Source of the DNA: Rhodomicrobium sp.
GTDB lineage: Bacteria > Pseudomonadota > Alphaproteobacteria > Rhizobiales > HXMU1428-3
Reading direction: 5' to 3'
NCBI GenBank assembly: GCA_021604665.1
Contig: BQJK01000004.1
Span: forward strand, 124,001 to 188,000
Length of the DNA stretch: 64,000 nucleotides
The stretch's first letter is position 1. Each line of letters starts with the position of its first letter. Both the position numbers and the translations under genes were made by a program. Positions 46,145 through 55,092 of the stretch are shown piece by piece. A model generated the notes under the pieces. The model searched no databases. It saw only the letters and a list, made by a program, of their open reading frames with translations, and was not told the DNA's origin.

Positions 46145-49100
46145 TCACTTGTCTTCATCATCAACAAATGATCGCTCAAGTTTCTCTGCAAACTGGCGTG
46201 CCCTCGACCTGAAGCCTTCAGAAACCCGCTTCTGTTCACCATTTTTAGGCTGTTGCCGTTGATCTTGCTCACCCGGTTCACCAGGGAGCGAGCCCTGTTC
46301 ACTAGATTGCCGCTGAAAGGCAGTTGGCATTGGCCCGGTTTGTGAGTGTGCCGGGTTTTGATATGGCGGCTGTTGCGGTGAGACAGCGCGGTGCGATGGC
46401 GGCCCCCCCGGATTTAACCCAGCAGACAAAGGTGGACGCCCACCAACCTGAGGTGGCGCCAAATTAGGAGAATGCCGCGGCGGCAAACCACCCTCTGGTA
46501 AAGGTGAGCCAGGCACTCCATTACCATTTGGTTGTTTCTGGGGTGGCTGCATCGGTGGAGGCGGCATATGAGGGGGAAGATTTTGCCCGCCGTCTCGCCT
46601 CATCGCCGGCTGCATCCGGCCCATATCAGGCGCACCCCGATTAAGGGCATCACTATCAGATAAACCACGATTAGGCATCTCATGGGCTGGCGGAGCATCT
46701 CTAAATTGCGGCGCAGAGTTATTTGCTCGCTTTCGGGCCAAATACTGACCAAGGGAAGATGAATCATCCTCTTCCAGCGCGGCATCAGCATATATTTCAT
46801 CTCTCTCAGACAAAGCTTCATCAGCACCATCACCCTGATCAACGGCATCTTGTCCGGCACCTACTCCGCGCACAAAGCCCTCAGACTGCGGCGCAGCTTC
46901 CAGATCAGAAGGTCTCTTGTCCCGCTCACCCTCATCAGATGCGGCCAAACGAGGTGCACCTCCTGGTATATAGAGCTCATCCATAGAGCGCGGCGGCACG
47001 CCATCAGGGGACGCGCCAATTTTAGTCCCCCCAACTGGAGGCATTGGCGGCGGCATGGCACCAGCAACAGAAGGCGGCACAGCCCCCCCATTTAAGACTG
47101 GCCGCATGAATGGCGGTGCAGAAACCGGTGGCACTTGCCCCTTAAGAGGGCCATCAACATCTGTTTTTTCGCTATTTTCAGTCGCCCGTGCCATTGAGTG
47201 CACATCGCCAGGCGGCTGCGCTTTCAGCGGCCGGCTTTCTCTTGGCCCATGCTGCATTTGCGGGTGCTGCTGCTCGTGTGGCCCTGGTGTACCCTTTGGT
47301 GGCCCAACAGGTGGCCCCTTAAACGGCGCTCGGCCAGCTCGGCTTAAATCACTAAATGGTTTAGGGGCCGCGAAAGGTTTCTGACTAAGCGGCCTTGGCC
47401 CCATCGCACGCAGCCCATCTTTAGCCCCGCCACCGTCCTCACCGTCTCTGGCAACCGGGAACGGCAGCACACTCGGTGCAGGCGTCTCAGCGGCTTCATC
47501 ACTCTCAGACTCTACTGGCCGCCCAGCTATCTCACCGGGCCGCGCAAAATCACTGTCAACTGGAGGCTGTTTAGGTAAACTAATGTCGCCATCAGCATAA
47601 AGCCTGGCATCGCCAGCCTCATCAGCAGCTTGATCAACTGAACCCTTACCATGCTCAACAGGGTCTATTGAGCCATCAAAAATCGCCGCTAATCCACTAA
47701 GCTCATGATGTTGAGGGTGCGAAATTTCAGGCGTTATATCTTCAGCTCTATTATGGAGTGAGCCGTCAACAGGGGTAAAACTCTCCTCGCTCTCATGCTC
47801 ATCGAGCGGCGGTACATAATTTGCGCCCGTGGAAACCTCCTCATGCCAAATGGCACCGCGCACTAAATCTTTCTCTGAAATATCTTCATTTGCAAGGGCC
47901 GCCGCATCAGCGTAGAGCTCATCATCAATATTAGAGCGCGGTGAAGCGTCAGATTGATCTGCTTCAGCGAAAGGTTCTACAGCCTCCTCTAACTGCTCGT
48001 CCTGAGGCGTTAAAGACACATCTAAGCGCCCGGGTTCATCCCTCACACTAGTTGCCACCGGTTCAGCCAACACGGCATCCTCACTACCAGCAACTTCAGG
48101 CCCAGCGACTTCAGGCCCAGCAACTTCAGACCCAGCAACATCCTGTTGTTCGGCTAACTCGGCACGCAACTTCGCTAGTTCAGCCTCAAGTAGGGCGCGC
48201 TCATTGGTTAAACGAACTGTCTCGTCATAAAGAGACCTTTCATCTTTCAACTCATGCTGCGTGTCATCATTCACTGGCTCTTTTTCATCAGCTTCCTCGG
48301 TCTCCGGCAGTTCAGTAATTTTAAAAGATAGAGAAACAGGCGGCTTAACTTTGCCAGCGTCATCACCAGCACCAGCACTAACCTTGGCAAAAACATCCGC
48401 GGCAGTTTCAGCATCCGTGTCTACAGCTTCTGTCTCCACAACATCCATGCCCTCAAGCGCTGAGGCCTCCTCATCCACAGAGGCATCGTCTTTCAGAGAG
48501 ATATCATCCGCACTCAAAGGCGTTTTAACAGGAGCACCAGCAGTTAAATAAGCCGCATTAAGAACCCGCCGATCAAACACATCAGCTTCCATCATTTGAG
48601 CAGCATAATAAGTCTGCACATCATTCACTAACAAAGCGGCCTGCTCAATCCAGTTTTCTCGCGCAACCCGCGAGGGGTCACCCAAATCGTGAGAAATTTC
48701 AAGTATCTGCTCAGCGGAAAATTTAGCAACCTGCTCAAACCGCACAATATCATGGCGATTAAGATGCGCTTCGGTCTCGGCATCAATTCCATTTATTAAA
48801 GTCAGGTTATTTCGCTCTGCCTTGGAAACATCAGCAACCTCAAGCGCGTCATCGTCTATCATCACGTCGCGCACCTGTTGGTCCTCTAAACCACCATCAG
48901 ATATCGAGGCCGCATCCTCTTCCTGCTCATCATGATGAGGATCAACACCGGAACCAAATTCTGGCAGTGCTTCAGTCTCTACAGCGGGCTCAGCTGGCAT
49001 CTGGGCGGCAGGTTGAATAATAAGGCGTGGTTGCAACTGTTCTTCAGGTGATAAGGCCTCACCCTCTGTCTGGCCATCATCATAATGTCCAGCATCAAAA

Positions 49101-49294
49101 TACATCTCAGCATCAGGCACCAGAATGCCGTTTATCTCATCGATAAAAACAGTTACTTCACTGGCTTTTTGTACGGCGAGGTTTTTTTGAATGAGAGAAA
49201 TATCAGGAGCGGCTTGAATATCTTCCAGCAAACGACCAATTGCCGAGATCACATCATCAACAGACTGTAGAATACGTTCATCAGTGGAACTCAT
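46145..49294 (-). CDS. Giant acidic/proline-rich protein with HhH-like domain, between mcd and ccr
   Basis: A 1049-residue, mostly disordered, acidic protein. Residues 1-60 look helical (SVDDVISAIGRLLEDI). A helix-hairpin-helix-like domain covers about 158-230 (NLTLINGIDAETEAHLNR, then FEQVAKFSAEQILEISHDLG), like the C-terminal domains of alphaproteobacterial NuoE and RplU. A helical segment follows near 360-400 (LTNERALLEAELAKLRAELAEQQD), then a 5-residue repeat (EVAGP) and a long Pro/Gly/Met-rich stretch to about 1000. The last 30 residues are basic (FRSRARQFAEKLERSF). No membrane segment is visible. Scaffold or condensate function is speculation. Confidence 0.7.
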   Translation of the reverse strand: MSSTDERILQSVDDVISAIGRLLEDIQAAPDISLIQKNLAVQKASEVTVFIDEINGILVPDAEMYFDAGHYDDGQTEGEALSPEEQLQPRLIIQPAAQMPAEPAVETEALPEFGSGVDPHHDEQEEDAASISDGGLEDQQVRDVMIDDDALEVADVSKAERNNLTLINGIDAETEAHLNRHDIVRFEQVAKFSAEQILEISHDLGDPSRVARENWIEQAALLVNDVQTYYAAQMMEADVFDRRVLNAAYLTAGAPVKTPLSADDISLKDDASVDEEASALEGMDVVETEAVDTDAETAADVFAKVSAGAGDDAGKVKPPVSLSFKITELPETEEADEKEPVNDDTQHELKDERSLYDETVRLTNERALLEAELAKLRAELAEQQDVAGSEVAGPEVAGPEVAGSEDAVLAEPVATSVRDEPGRLDVSLTPQDEQLEEAVEPFAEADQSDASPRSNIDDELYADAAALANEDISEKDLVRGAIWHEEVSTGANYVPPLDEHESEESFTPVDGSLHNRAEDITPEISHPQHHELSGLAAIFDGSIDPVEHGKGSVDQAADEAGDARLYADGDISLPKQPPVDSDFARPGEIAGRPVESESDEAAETPAPSVLPFPVARDGEDGGGAKDGLRAMGPRPLSQKPFAAPKPFSDLSRAGRAPFKGPPVGPPKGTPGPHEQQHPQMQHGPRESRPLKAQPPGDVHSMARATENSEKTDVDGPLKGQVPPVSAPPFMRPVLNGGAVPPSVAGAMPPPMPPVGGTKIGASPDGVPPRSMDELYIPGGAPRLAASDEGERDKRPSDLEAAPQSEGFVRGVGAGQDAVDQGDGADEALSERDEIYADAALEEDDSSSLGQYLARKRANNSAPQFRDAPPAHEMPNRGLSDSDALNRGAPDMGRMQPAMRRDGGQNLPPHMPPPPMQPPQKQPNGNGVPGSPLPEGGLPPRHSPNLAPPQVGGRPPLSAGLNPGGPPSHRAVSPQQPPYQNPAHSQTGPMPTAFQRQSSEQGSLPGEPGEQDQRQQPKNGEQKRVSEGFRSRARQFAEKLERSFVDDEDK
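48087..48146. repeat. 15-base tandem repeat inside the giant gene
   Basis: Units ccagcaacttcaggc (48087-48101), ccagcgacttcaggc (48102-48116), ccagcaacttcagac (48117-48131) and a decayed fourth (48132-48146) encode the repeated EVAGP/SEVAG peptide. The frame is preserved because the period is a multiple of three, so copy number can vary without a frameshift. Confidence 0.85.
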
Positions 49295-49747
49295 GGGGAA
49301 CGCCCTTTTACCGAAATCAACCGAAAGCCACCATCCATAGGGGTTGTAGCTTCACTCTTTTAAAACAGCCCAGTATTGAGAGTATAAAACATGCCCAACA
49401 AGTCAGATCTATCCAATATTAAAGCTGCCTTTTGCAGCTGTGATAGAAACACAAAAACCAAGCTCAGCATCACTATAGCCCACCCCCCGTTAAAACAGAG
49501 TTAGCAGCCATTAACCTATCCAATCAAAAACATCGATAGCATCAGACTTATGCAATTAGGGCTGATAGCAGTGATGCCAGACTTTGCGTCATTTTAATGG
49601 AGAGAACATGGCATCAAGGCCATTTCCATAGCGAAACCAGCCAAAACAGCCAAGATTCAACAAAAAAAGAGCGCCCTGTTGAAAAAGGCGCTCTCTAATA
49701 AAAAGATCTGTCAAGCTGCCATACCAGAAGCATGGCAGCAGGTATAT
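49295..49747. other. Intergenic region between ccr and the giant gene
   Basis: A 453-base region that contains the ccr terminator (49661-49694) and the presumed promoter of the giant gene. AAGGG lies about 9 bases before its ATG at 49294. No coding frame or RNA gene is convincing. Confidence 0.45.
49661..49694 (-). terminator. Intrinsic terminator downstream of ccr
   Basis: Stem agagcgcc (49668-49675) with ggcgctct (49687-49694). On the minus strand the stem is followed by a seven-T tract. It ends the ccr transcript, so ccr is not simply cotranscribed with the giant gene. Confidence 0.85.
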
Positions 49748-50989
49748 TTACGCATTACGCGCTTCTTCAAGCGTCTTCATGCCAGGCTTTTTCGCCCCAA
49801 CAAGACAAGACATATTGCCCGGCGCATGCTGGTTGTTCAGCATTTTCATATGGGCTTCAGGGATACGATCCCATTCAAAAACCTCAGACATGCAAGGATC
49901 AACCCGCTTTTCAATCACAAGGCGGTTAGCGCTTGCAGCTTGTTTCAGATGGGCAAAGTGAGACCCTTGAACACGCTTCTGGTGCATCCAGACATAACGG
50001 GCATCCATGGTCAGGTTAAAACCTGTGGTACCAGCACAAAAAACAATCATGCCGCCGCGCTTAGCAACAAATGTTGAAACGGGAAAAGTTGATTCACCCG
50101 GGTGCTCAAACACCATATCAACATTGTTACCCTTACCGGTGATGTCCCAGATGGCAGCACCGAACTTACGCGCTTCCTTGAACCAGGCCGCATACTCTTC
50201 GCTGTTAACAGTTGGCAGTTGGCCCCAGCAATTAAAGTCTTTCCGGTTCAAAACAGCTTTTGCGCCAAGATCCATAACGAAATCACGTTTGGATTCATCA
50301 GAGATAACACCAATCGCATTAGCACCAGCCGCTTTAATCAGCTGCACGGCAAAAACGCCAAGACCACCAGATGCACCCCAAACAAGCACATTCTGACCAG
50401 GCTTAACTTCATGCGGCATGTGACCAAACAGCATCCGGTAGGCTGTTGCCAGTGTCAGTGTATAGCAAGCCGACTGTTCCCATGTCAGATGCTGTGGCCG
50501 TGGCATAAGCTGTTGTGCCTGTACACGTGAAAACTGGGCAAAGGAGCCATCTGGCGTTTCATAACCCCAGATTTTTTGCGTCGGTGAATACATAGGGTCA
50601 CCGCCATTGCATTCCTCATCATCGCCATCAGTCATGTTACAGTGAACAACAACTTCGTCGCCGACTTTCCAGTTTTTCACATCGGAGCCAACAGCCCAGA
50701 CAACACCAGCTGCATCAGAGCCAGCAACGTGGAAATCATTTTTATGAACATCAAACATGGATACCGGCACACCGCGCGAAGCCCAGACACCATTATAGTT
50801 GACACCAGCCGCCATGTTGAAAACCAGCACATCTTTCGGGCCCAGTGTCCAGGTTGGCACAGTTTCAACCTGCATCGCTTTATCCGGCGCACCCTCACGC
50901 TCACGGCGAATTGCCCAGGCGTACATTTTTTCAGGCACATGGCCAAGCGGCGGAATCTCACCGACTTCGTAAAGGTCTTTTTCTGACAT
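49748..50989 (-). CDS. ccr: Crotonyl-CoA carboxylase/reductase
   Basis: A 413-residue MDR-family enzyme that reductively carboxylates crotonyl-CoA to ethylmalonyl-CoA with NADPH and CO2, the key step of the ethylmalonyl-CoA pathway. The N-terminal MYAWAIRREREG and GVNYNGVWASRG (around 62-73) match Ccr, the nucleotide-binding loop is WGASGGLGVFAVQL, and the later VFEHPGES holds the active-site FE/H residues. AAGGA lies 6 bases before the ATG. Length is normal. ccr and mcd within 6 kb identify the pathway, though ethylmalonyl-CoA mutase is not present here. Confidence 0.96.
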   Translation of the reverse strand: MSEKDLYEVGEIPPLGHVPEKMYAWAIRREREGAPDKAMQVETVPTWTLGPKDVLVFNMAAGVNYNGVWASRGVPVSMFDVHKNDFHVAGSDAAGVVWAVGSDVKNWKVGDEVVVHCNMTDGDDEECNGGDPMYSPTQKIWGYETPDGSFAQFSRVQAQQLMPRPQHLTWEQSACYTLTLATAYRMLFGHMPHEVKPGQNVLVWGASGGLGVFAVQLIKAAGANAIGVISDESKRDFVMDLGAKAVLNRKDFNCWGQLPTVNSEEYAAWFKEARKFGAAIWDITGKGNNVDMVFEHPGESTFPVSTFVAKRGGMIVFCAGTTGFNLTMDARYVWMHQKRVQGSHFAHLKQAASANRLVIEKRVDPCMSEVFEWDRIPEAHMKMLNNQHAPGNMSCLVGAKKPGMKTLEEARNA

Positions 50990-51274
50990 TAGAGTTCCTT
51001 ACCTATCTCCCTGATAGTTCAATCATTTAAAAGGCGCCATGAATATGCAAAGCGAAATATGATCGTCATTACATTCAGAACAATAAATTTGCGCGCCGTT
51101 TGCCAAGCAGGCATTCCGGTCAGGTGATAAAAGTACAATTCTGACAAGTCAATACGTTTATCCAGTAAAGATTTAATAGAAGACCGTCTTAAATAAATCT
51201 CAACGCTTCCCTGCTATAAACTTTAGACGAATGTAGGACAATTAGATTGTAGCATAACAAAGTCGGGGCGGTTC

Positions 51275-51574
51275 ATGAGTAAGATTCAACAATACGAATT
51301 GAATTTTGATCAAAAACAAAACCTTGAAACGACATTTGTTAAATCCCCAAGCCGTATTTCTTACCTTATGCCCCCCAGATATTGCCCCAAAATAACAAGC
51401 CTTGCGATCACCCTGACTATGGTTGGTGTCTGCCTGGTTGCGTATTATTGCTATGCCTACATTTATCACACACCTATGGTAGAAACGGTCCACCTGATAA
51501 AACTGCTTCTAGAATTGGCATTCCTCTTCCTTTGCACAGCAGCCGTCTGGAAACACGCCATCATACGGGGTTAA
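51275..51574 (+). CDS. Small two-helix membrane protein, unknown
   Basis: A 99-residue protein with a soluble N-terminus (about 1-40) and two predicted transmembrane helices (about 41-63 and 71-92), ending in KHAIIRG. It lies between ccr and the PQQ alcohol dehydrogenase gene, with weak ribosome binding signal (GGGGCGG). I recognise no family; its coding status rests on length and the clear hydrophobic profile. Confidence 0.5.
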   Translation: MSKIQQYELNFDQKQNLETTFVKSPSRISYLMPPRYCPKITSLAITLTMVGVCLVAYYCYAYIYHTPMVETVHLIKLLLELAFLFLCTAAVWKHAIIRG

Positions 51575-51867
51575 TACCCCTCATTTCCTCATAATCAGAC
51601 GGTTACAAGGTCAGGGTTTCTGTAAATTCAAACCTGAGGCCGCGGCCAAAACGGCAATTTTCTGCTCCCCCCTGGGCTAAACAACCATAAGTAGTGAATA
51701 CACCTGCAAATACAGCAGGTTATCAGATACCCCCTCTAATTTCTAAGACCCCCTATTGCCAGAAAGTATTGGATTTTATCTGCGTCAATTTGTGTTTTTA
51801 TCTTATCCAAAAGCACGAAGAAAAATCACAAATCCCAAAATAATCCTAGGGAAGGGACTTTAATATT

Positions 51868-54003
51868 ATGCACCCAAGTCGAAATAGACTGCTCGCAAAA
51901 CTGCTTGTGGCCGCTGCCCTAATAGCACCAGCCCCAATGTTGCAAGCTTCAGATAGAAACATCACAGACAAAGAGATATCAGATGAATCTAACACATCTG
52001 ATTGGCTCGCTTACGGACGGACACACTCTGAACAGAGATTTAGCCCGCTAAGTGACATCAACACAGACAATGTCGGCAAACTAAAACCAGAATGGTTCGT
52101 TGATCTGCCCGACAAATCAGACATGGTCGGCACACCATTGGTTGTTGACGGCATCATGTATTATATCGGCGCCATGAACATCGTCAGAGCATTTGATGCC
52201 CGCACTGGTAAAGAGCTTTGGGAATATGACCCGGAAGTGGCTGAAAAAATTGAAACCGGTTATCAGCGCAAGGTTTTCTGGAAACATAACCGCGGCCTCT
52301 CCACATATGGTGACAAACTATTCCTCGCAACCTGGGACGGCCGCCTGATCGGCATCAACCGTAAAACCGGTAAGGAAGTTTGGTCAGCCCGCACTTTTGA
52401 GCAATCAGAACCCCTGAATATTACCGGTCACCCAAAAGCGTTTGACGGCAAAGTATTCGTTGGTAATGGCGGCACAGAATTAGGCCCCACACGCGGTTAT
52501 GTCACCGCTTATGACGCTGAAACCGGCAAACAACTCTGGCGCTTCTATATCGTGCCTGGCAATCCTGCTGATGGCTTTGAAGATGAAGCCCAGGAAATGG
52601 CCGCCAAAACCTGGAACGGTAAATGGTGGGAACATGGCGGCGGTGGTAACGCCTGGCATGGCTGGACCTATGATAAGGAATTCAAACAACTTATCTTCGG
52701 TACAGGTAATGGCTCCCCCTGGAACAGAAAAGTCCGCAGCCCTGGCGGCGGTGACAATCTATTCCTGAGCTCCGTTGTCGCGCTTGATGCCGACACAGGT
52801 AAGTATAAGTGGCATGTTCAGACAGCCCCTGGTGAAACCTGGGATTACACCTCCTGCATGGACATTATTCTCGCTGATCTAAAGATCGATGGTAAGGATG
52901 TGAAAGCAGCACTGCACGCACCAAAGAACGGTTTCTTCTACGTGATAGACCGCTCAAACGGCAAAGTGATCTCAGCTGAAAAATTCGCAGATGTGAACTG
53001 GTCAACCAAATTCGATCTTAAAACGCAGCGCCATATCGTTTCTGAAAACGCCTGGTACAATGACGGTGAGGAAAACATCTACCCATCAGCATTCGGTGCA
53101 CACACATGGCATGCCATGTCCTACAACCCAAAACTTGGTCTTGTCTTCATCCCGACAAACCACCTGGGTAACACCTTTAAAGACGAAGGCGCAAAAACAG
53201 ACACCAGCTTCCGCGCTGAAAAGCACAAGCTGGGCATTGCCCTTTCAGGCTGGCTGTTGACCAAAGACCCGCATGAAACCCGCGGTTCACTACAAGCCTG
53301 GGACCCGGTTAAAAACAAGCGTGTCTGGCAGGTAAACCAGAAAAACCCTTGGGGTGCTGGTACACTCACCACAGCTGGCAACCTTGTTTTCCAGGGTCTA
53401 CCAGATGGTAAGCTGAAAGCTTATGACGCTCGCAATGGCAAAATCCTCTGGGAATATGATGCCGGTCTTGGCATCTCAGCCCCGCCAATCACCTATAAGC
53501 TTGATGGCAAGCAAATGGTCTCGCTGCTTATCGGACCAGGTGGTGCCCTTGCCTCTAACTTTGGCGGCTCAGGTGAACTGGGCTTTGAAAACTTTGGTTG
53601 GCAATATGGCTTGCACCAGCGCCGTATCATCACTTTCTCACTAGATGGTAAGGTCGTTGTTCCAGCACAACCAAAACCTCAAATTGTGCAGCCGATCTTC
53701 GATAAGAAATTCGAGATCGACAAAGAAAAAGCAGCCTCAGGTGGCACCACCTATGCCGTTAATCTTTGTGTCGCCTGTCATGGTGCCAATGCAATTGCCG
53801 GTGTGAAGGCACCAGACCTTAGAGCGTCTAAAGCTCTGCTTAAAGGCAATGAAAAATTGTTTGAGCAGGTCGTCCGCGGTGGTGCTCTCTTGAGTAACGG
53901 TATGCCGAAGTTCCCAGAACTAACTGACGAGGAACTTGAAGGTTTGCGCCATTACATCCGCCAGCAGGCACATGAGGGAAGTAGCACAGGTGCTGGCCAC
54001 TAA
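51868..54003 (+). CDS. PQQ-dependent quinohemoprotein alcohol dehydrogenase
   Basis: A 711-residue periplasmic enzyme. A signal peptide (to about residue 27) precedes an eight-bladed PQQ propeller with GNGGTELGPTRGYVTAYDAET (Ca-ligand region) and GETWDYTSCMDIIL, where the catalytic Asp of the WDY motif is followed at +2 by Thr rather than the Asp of lanthanide enzymes, suggesting calcium use. A C-terminal cytochrome c domain has CVACH (Cys634, Cys637, His638) and axial Met679 in NGMPKF. Fused propeller plus single heme indicates a type II quinohemoprotein. Electrons would pass to an azurin or cytochrome. PQQ synthesis genes are not in the window. Confidence 0.92.
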   Translation: MHPSRNRLLAKLLVAAALIAPAPMLQASDRNITDKEISDESNTSDWLAYGRTHSEQRFSPLSDINTDNVGKLKPEWFVDLPDKSDMVGTPLVVDGIMYYIGAMNIVRAFDARTGKELWEYDPEVAEKIETGYQRKVFWKHNRGLSTYGDKLFLATWDGRLIGINRKTGKEVWSARTFEQSEPLNITGHPKAFDGKVFVGNGGTELGPTRGYVTAYDAETGKQLWRFYIVPGNPADGFEDEAQEMAAKTWNGKWWEHGGGGNAWHGWTYDKEFKQLIFGTGNGSPWNRKVRSPGGGDNLFLSSVVALDADTGKYKWHVQTAPGETWDYTSCMDIILADLKIDGKDVKAALHAPKNGFFYVIDRSNGKVISAEKFADVNWSTKFDLKTQRHIVSENAWYNDGEENIYPSAFGAHTWHAMSYNPKLGLVFIPTNHLGNTFKDEGAKTDTSFRAEKHKLGIALSGWLLTKDPHETRGSLQAWDPVKNKRVWQVNQKNPWGAGTLTTAGNLVFQGLPDGKLKAYDARNGKILWEYDAGLGISAPPITYKLDGKQMVSLLIGPGGALASNFGGSGELGFENFGWQYGLHQRRIITFSLDGKVVVPAQPKPQIVQPIFDKKFEIDKEKAASGGTTYAVNLCVACHGANAIAGVKAPDLRASKALLKGNEKLFEQVVRGGALLSNGMPKFPELTDEELEGLRHYIRQQAHEGSSTGAGH

Positions 54004-54035
54004 GTCCTGACCACTTGCCTATCAGACAAGAATAA

Positions 54036-54081
54036 ATATGCCGCCCTGAGGTTCGTCTCCTTGGGCGGCATATTATATTTT
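54036..54081 (+). terminator. Intrinsic terminator after the PQQ dehydrogenase
   Basis: Stem atatgccgccc (54036-54046) with gggcggcatat (54063-54073), 11 perfect pairs, followed by a T-rich stretch. It lies 33 bases after the PQQ dehydrogenase stop. Confidence 0.82.
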
Positions 54082-54190
54082 GCGGCATATAATATTAAAG
54101 CTCAGCTCAGCCTTAGCTTTAATACGAAGCGGAGCGCATGTGCCTCAAACTCATTTCCGAATAATCATCAGAAAAAAGAACCCGACAAAT

Positions 54191-54223
54191 GAAAAAACGC
54201 CCAGACATTCCTGTCTGAGCGTT
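54191..54223 (-). terminator. Intrinsic terminator downstream of the acidic-repeat gene
   Basis: Stem of aacgc-c-cagaca paired with tgtctg-a-gcgtt (54196-54222) with a short loop. On the minus strand a six-T tract follows. It lies 84 bases after the stop of the gene at 54307. Confidence 0.8.
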
Positions 54224-54306
54224 CTCTTGTAATATTAAAACCCGCTATGCCAACAGCCGAAAAATCAGATCAGCTGTTACAAGCCTATCACAAAACTAGA
54301 TGATGA

Positions 54307-54765
54307 TTACTGGTCAGACGGAGATTCGTCATCTGAAGGAGCTTCATCATCTGAAGGCGCCTCATCATCTGAGGGAGCTTCATCATCAGAAGGCACATCT
54401 TCATCTGAAGGTGCATCTTCGTCAGCTTGCGCTTGTTCTTCACTTGATTGATCATCAGAATAGCTGTCATCAGCAGCATATTGCTGCTCAGGATCATCGA
54501 CATAAATCATGCCATCTTCAAGAAAAGCCACTTCATTACCATCAAATGAGAATTCCTGGCCATCAGTTAGCTTTACAACACAAGCGTTCAGGCAAACATC
54601 TTTAAGCGTATCACCAGCGGCGATTGTATAAGTGCTCTCTTTGCCTTCTTCCACTATGACGATGGATTGGTCATTTTGCTCACTATTTGTCAGCTCAACC
54701 GCGTGAACCGGAGACGCCAGGCCAAACAGGCTCATAGCAACAACAGTTTTCACAACAAAATTCAT
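54307..54765 (-). CDS. Secreted protein with acidic C-terminal repeats
   Basis: A 152-residue protein with a signal peptide (to about residue 22, PVHA). The mature N-terminal region (23-90) has two cysteines (VCLNACVV) that could pair. The C-terminal part is a tandem repeat of six-residue units, APSDDE, with about six copies and a net charge strongly negative. No EF-hand or other metal-binding motif is present. GGAAGGA lies 8 bases before the ATG. It is convergent with the PQQ dehydrogenase. Cation binding or surface buffering is a guess. Confidence 0.75.
   Translation of the reverse strand: MNFVVKTVVAMSLFGLASPVHAVELTNSEQNDQSIVIVEEGKESTYTIAAGDTLKDVCLNACVVKLTDGQEFSFDGNEVAFLEDGMIYVDDPEQQYAADDSYSDDQSSEEQAQADEDAPSDEDVPSDDEAPSDDEAPSDDEAPSDDESPSDQ
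54313..54425. repeat. 18-base tandem repeat in the acidic-repeat gene
   Basis: Six-codon units of the form gcttcatcatctgaagg recur at 18-base spacing over the last third of the gene, with small variations. The units encode APSDDE on the minus strand. Copy number can change without a frameshift. Confidence 0.85.
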
Positions 54766-55092
54766 TTAAAGTAATCCTTCCAATAAGGAAAATGTTAATC
54801 GTCTGAGGGGGTCAGGCAAGCACCCGCTAGGGGCGGCGCCAAAGGCTGCCGTTCCATCAATGAACATCAAGCAGCCAGCCTTTTTATTGGCGCAAATTTT
54901 CCCTCTTGCGAGTTAGATTACTCATAACTTTAAATTTGAAAAGTGAATTTATTCGCTTATTATTATCGAAATTTTCGATAGATAAAATTTAACAAAAACG
55001 CCAATTTACCAAAAACGCTGTGTCACATCGCGCCCGTAACCAGTTGCACCACTAAAACAGTTGCAAAACTAAAATATAAGGCCGGAGAGCCC
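54766..55092. other. Divergent intergenic region with a structured inverted repeat
   Basis: A 327-base region between the acidic-repeat gene and the LysR gene. It contains the nested inverted repeat at 54836-54893. Otherwise AT-rich, presumably with both promoters. Confidence 0.5.
54836..54893. other. Nested inverted repeat, possible small RNA or leader
   Basis: Arms gcgccaa (54836-54842) and ttggcgc (54887-54893) enclose ggctgc (54844-54849)/gcagcc (54871-54876) and gttc/gaac (54851-54854, 54862-54865). On the plus strand the inner hairpin is followed by a T-rich tract (54881-54885), resembling a terminator. It lies 70-130 bases upstream of the acidic-repeat gene. Confidence 0.4.

Larger units (their letters stand above)
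54004..54306. other. Intergenic region with two terminators
   Basis: A 303-base region between the convergent PQQ dehydrogenase and acidic-repeat genes. It holds one terminator for each gene (54036-54081 and 54191-54223). No further gene is evident. Confidence 0.6.

Noticed and set aside
46850..47384. Open frames on the opposite strand of the giant gene
   Set aside because: They arise from the proline and glycine codons of the real gene and have no independent start signals or family matches.
48087..48146. Short tandem repeats considered as a CRISPR-like array
   Set aside because: Units are 15 bases with no spacers and are in frame within a gene; no cas genes are present in the window.
54313..54425. 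Acidic repeat considered as lanmodulin-like EF-hand protein
   Set aside because: No D-x-D-x-D loop pattern of EF-hands; the units are APSDDE, so no metal-binding loop is supported.
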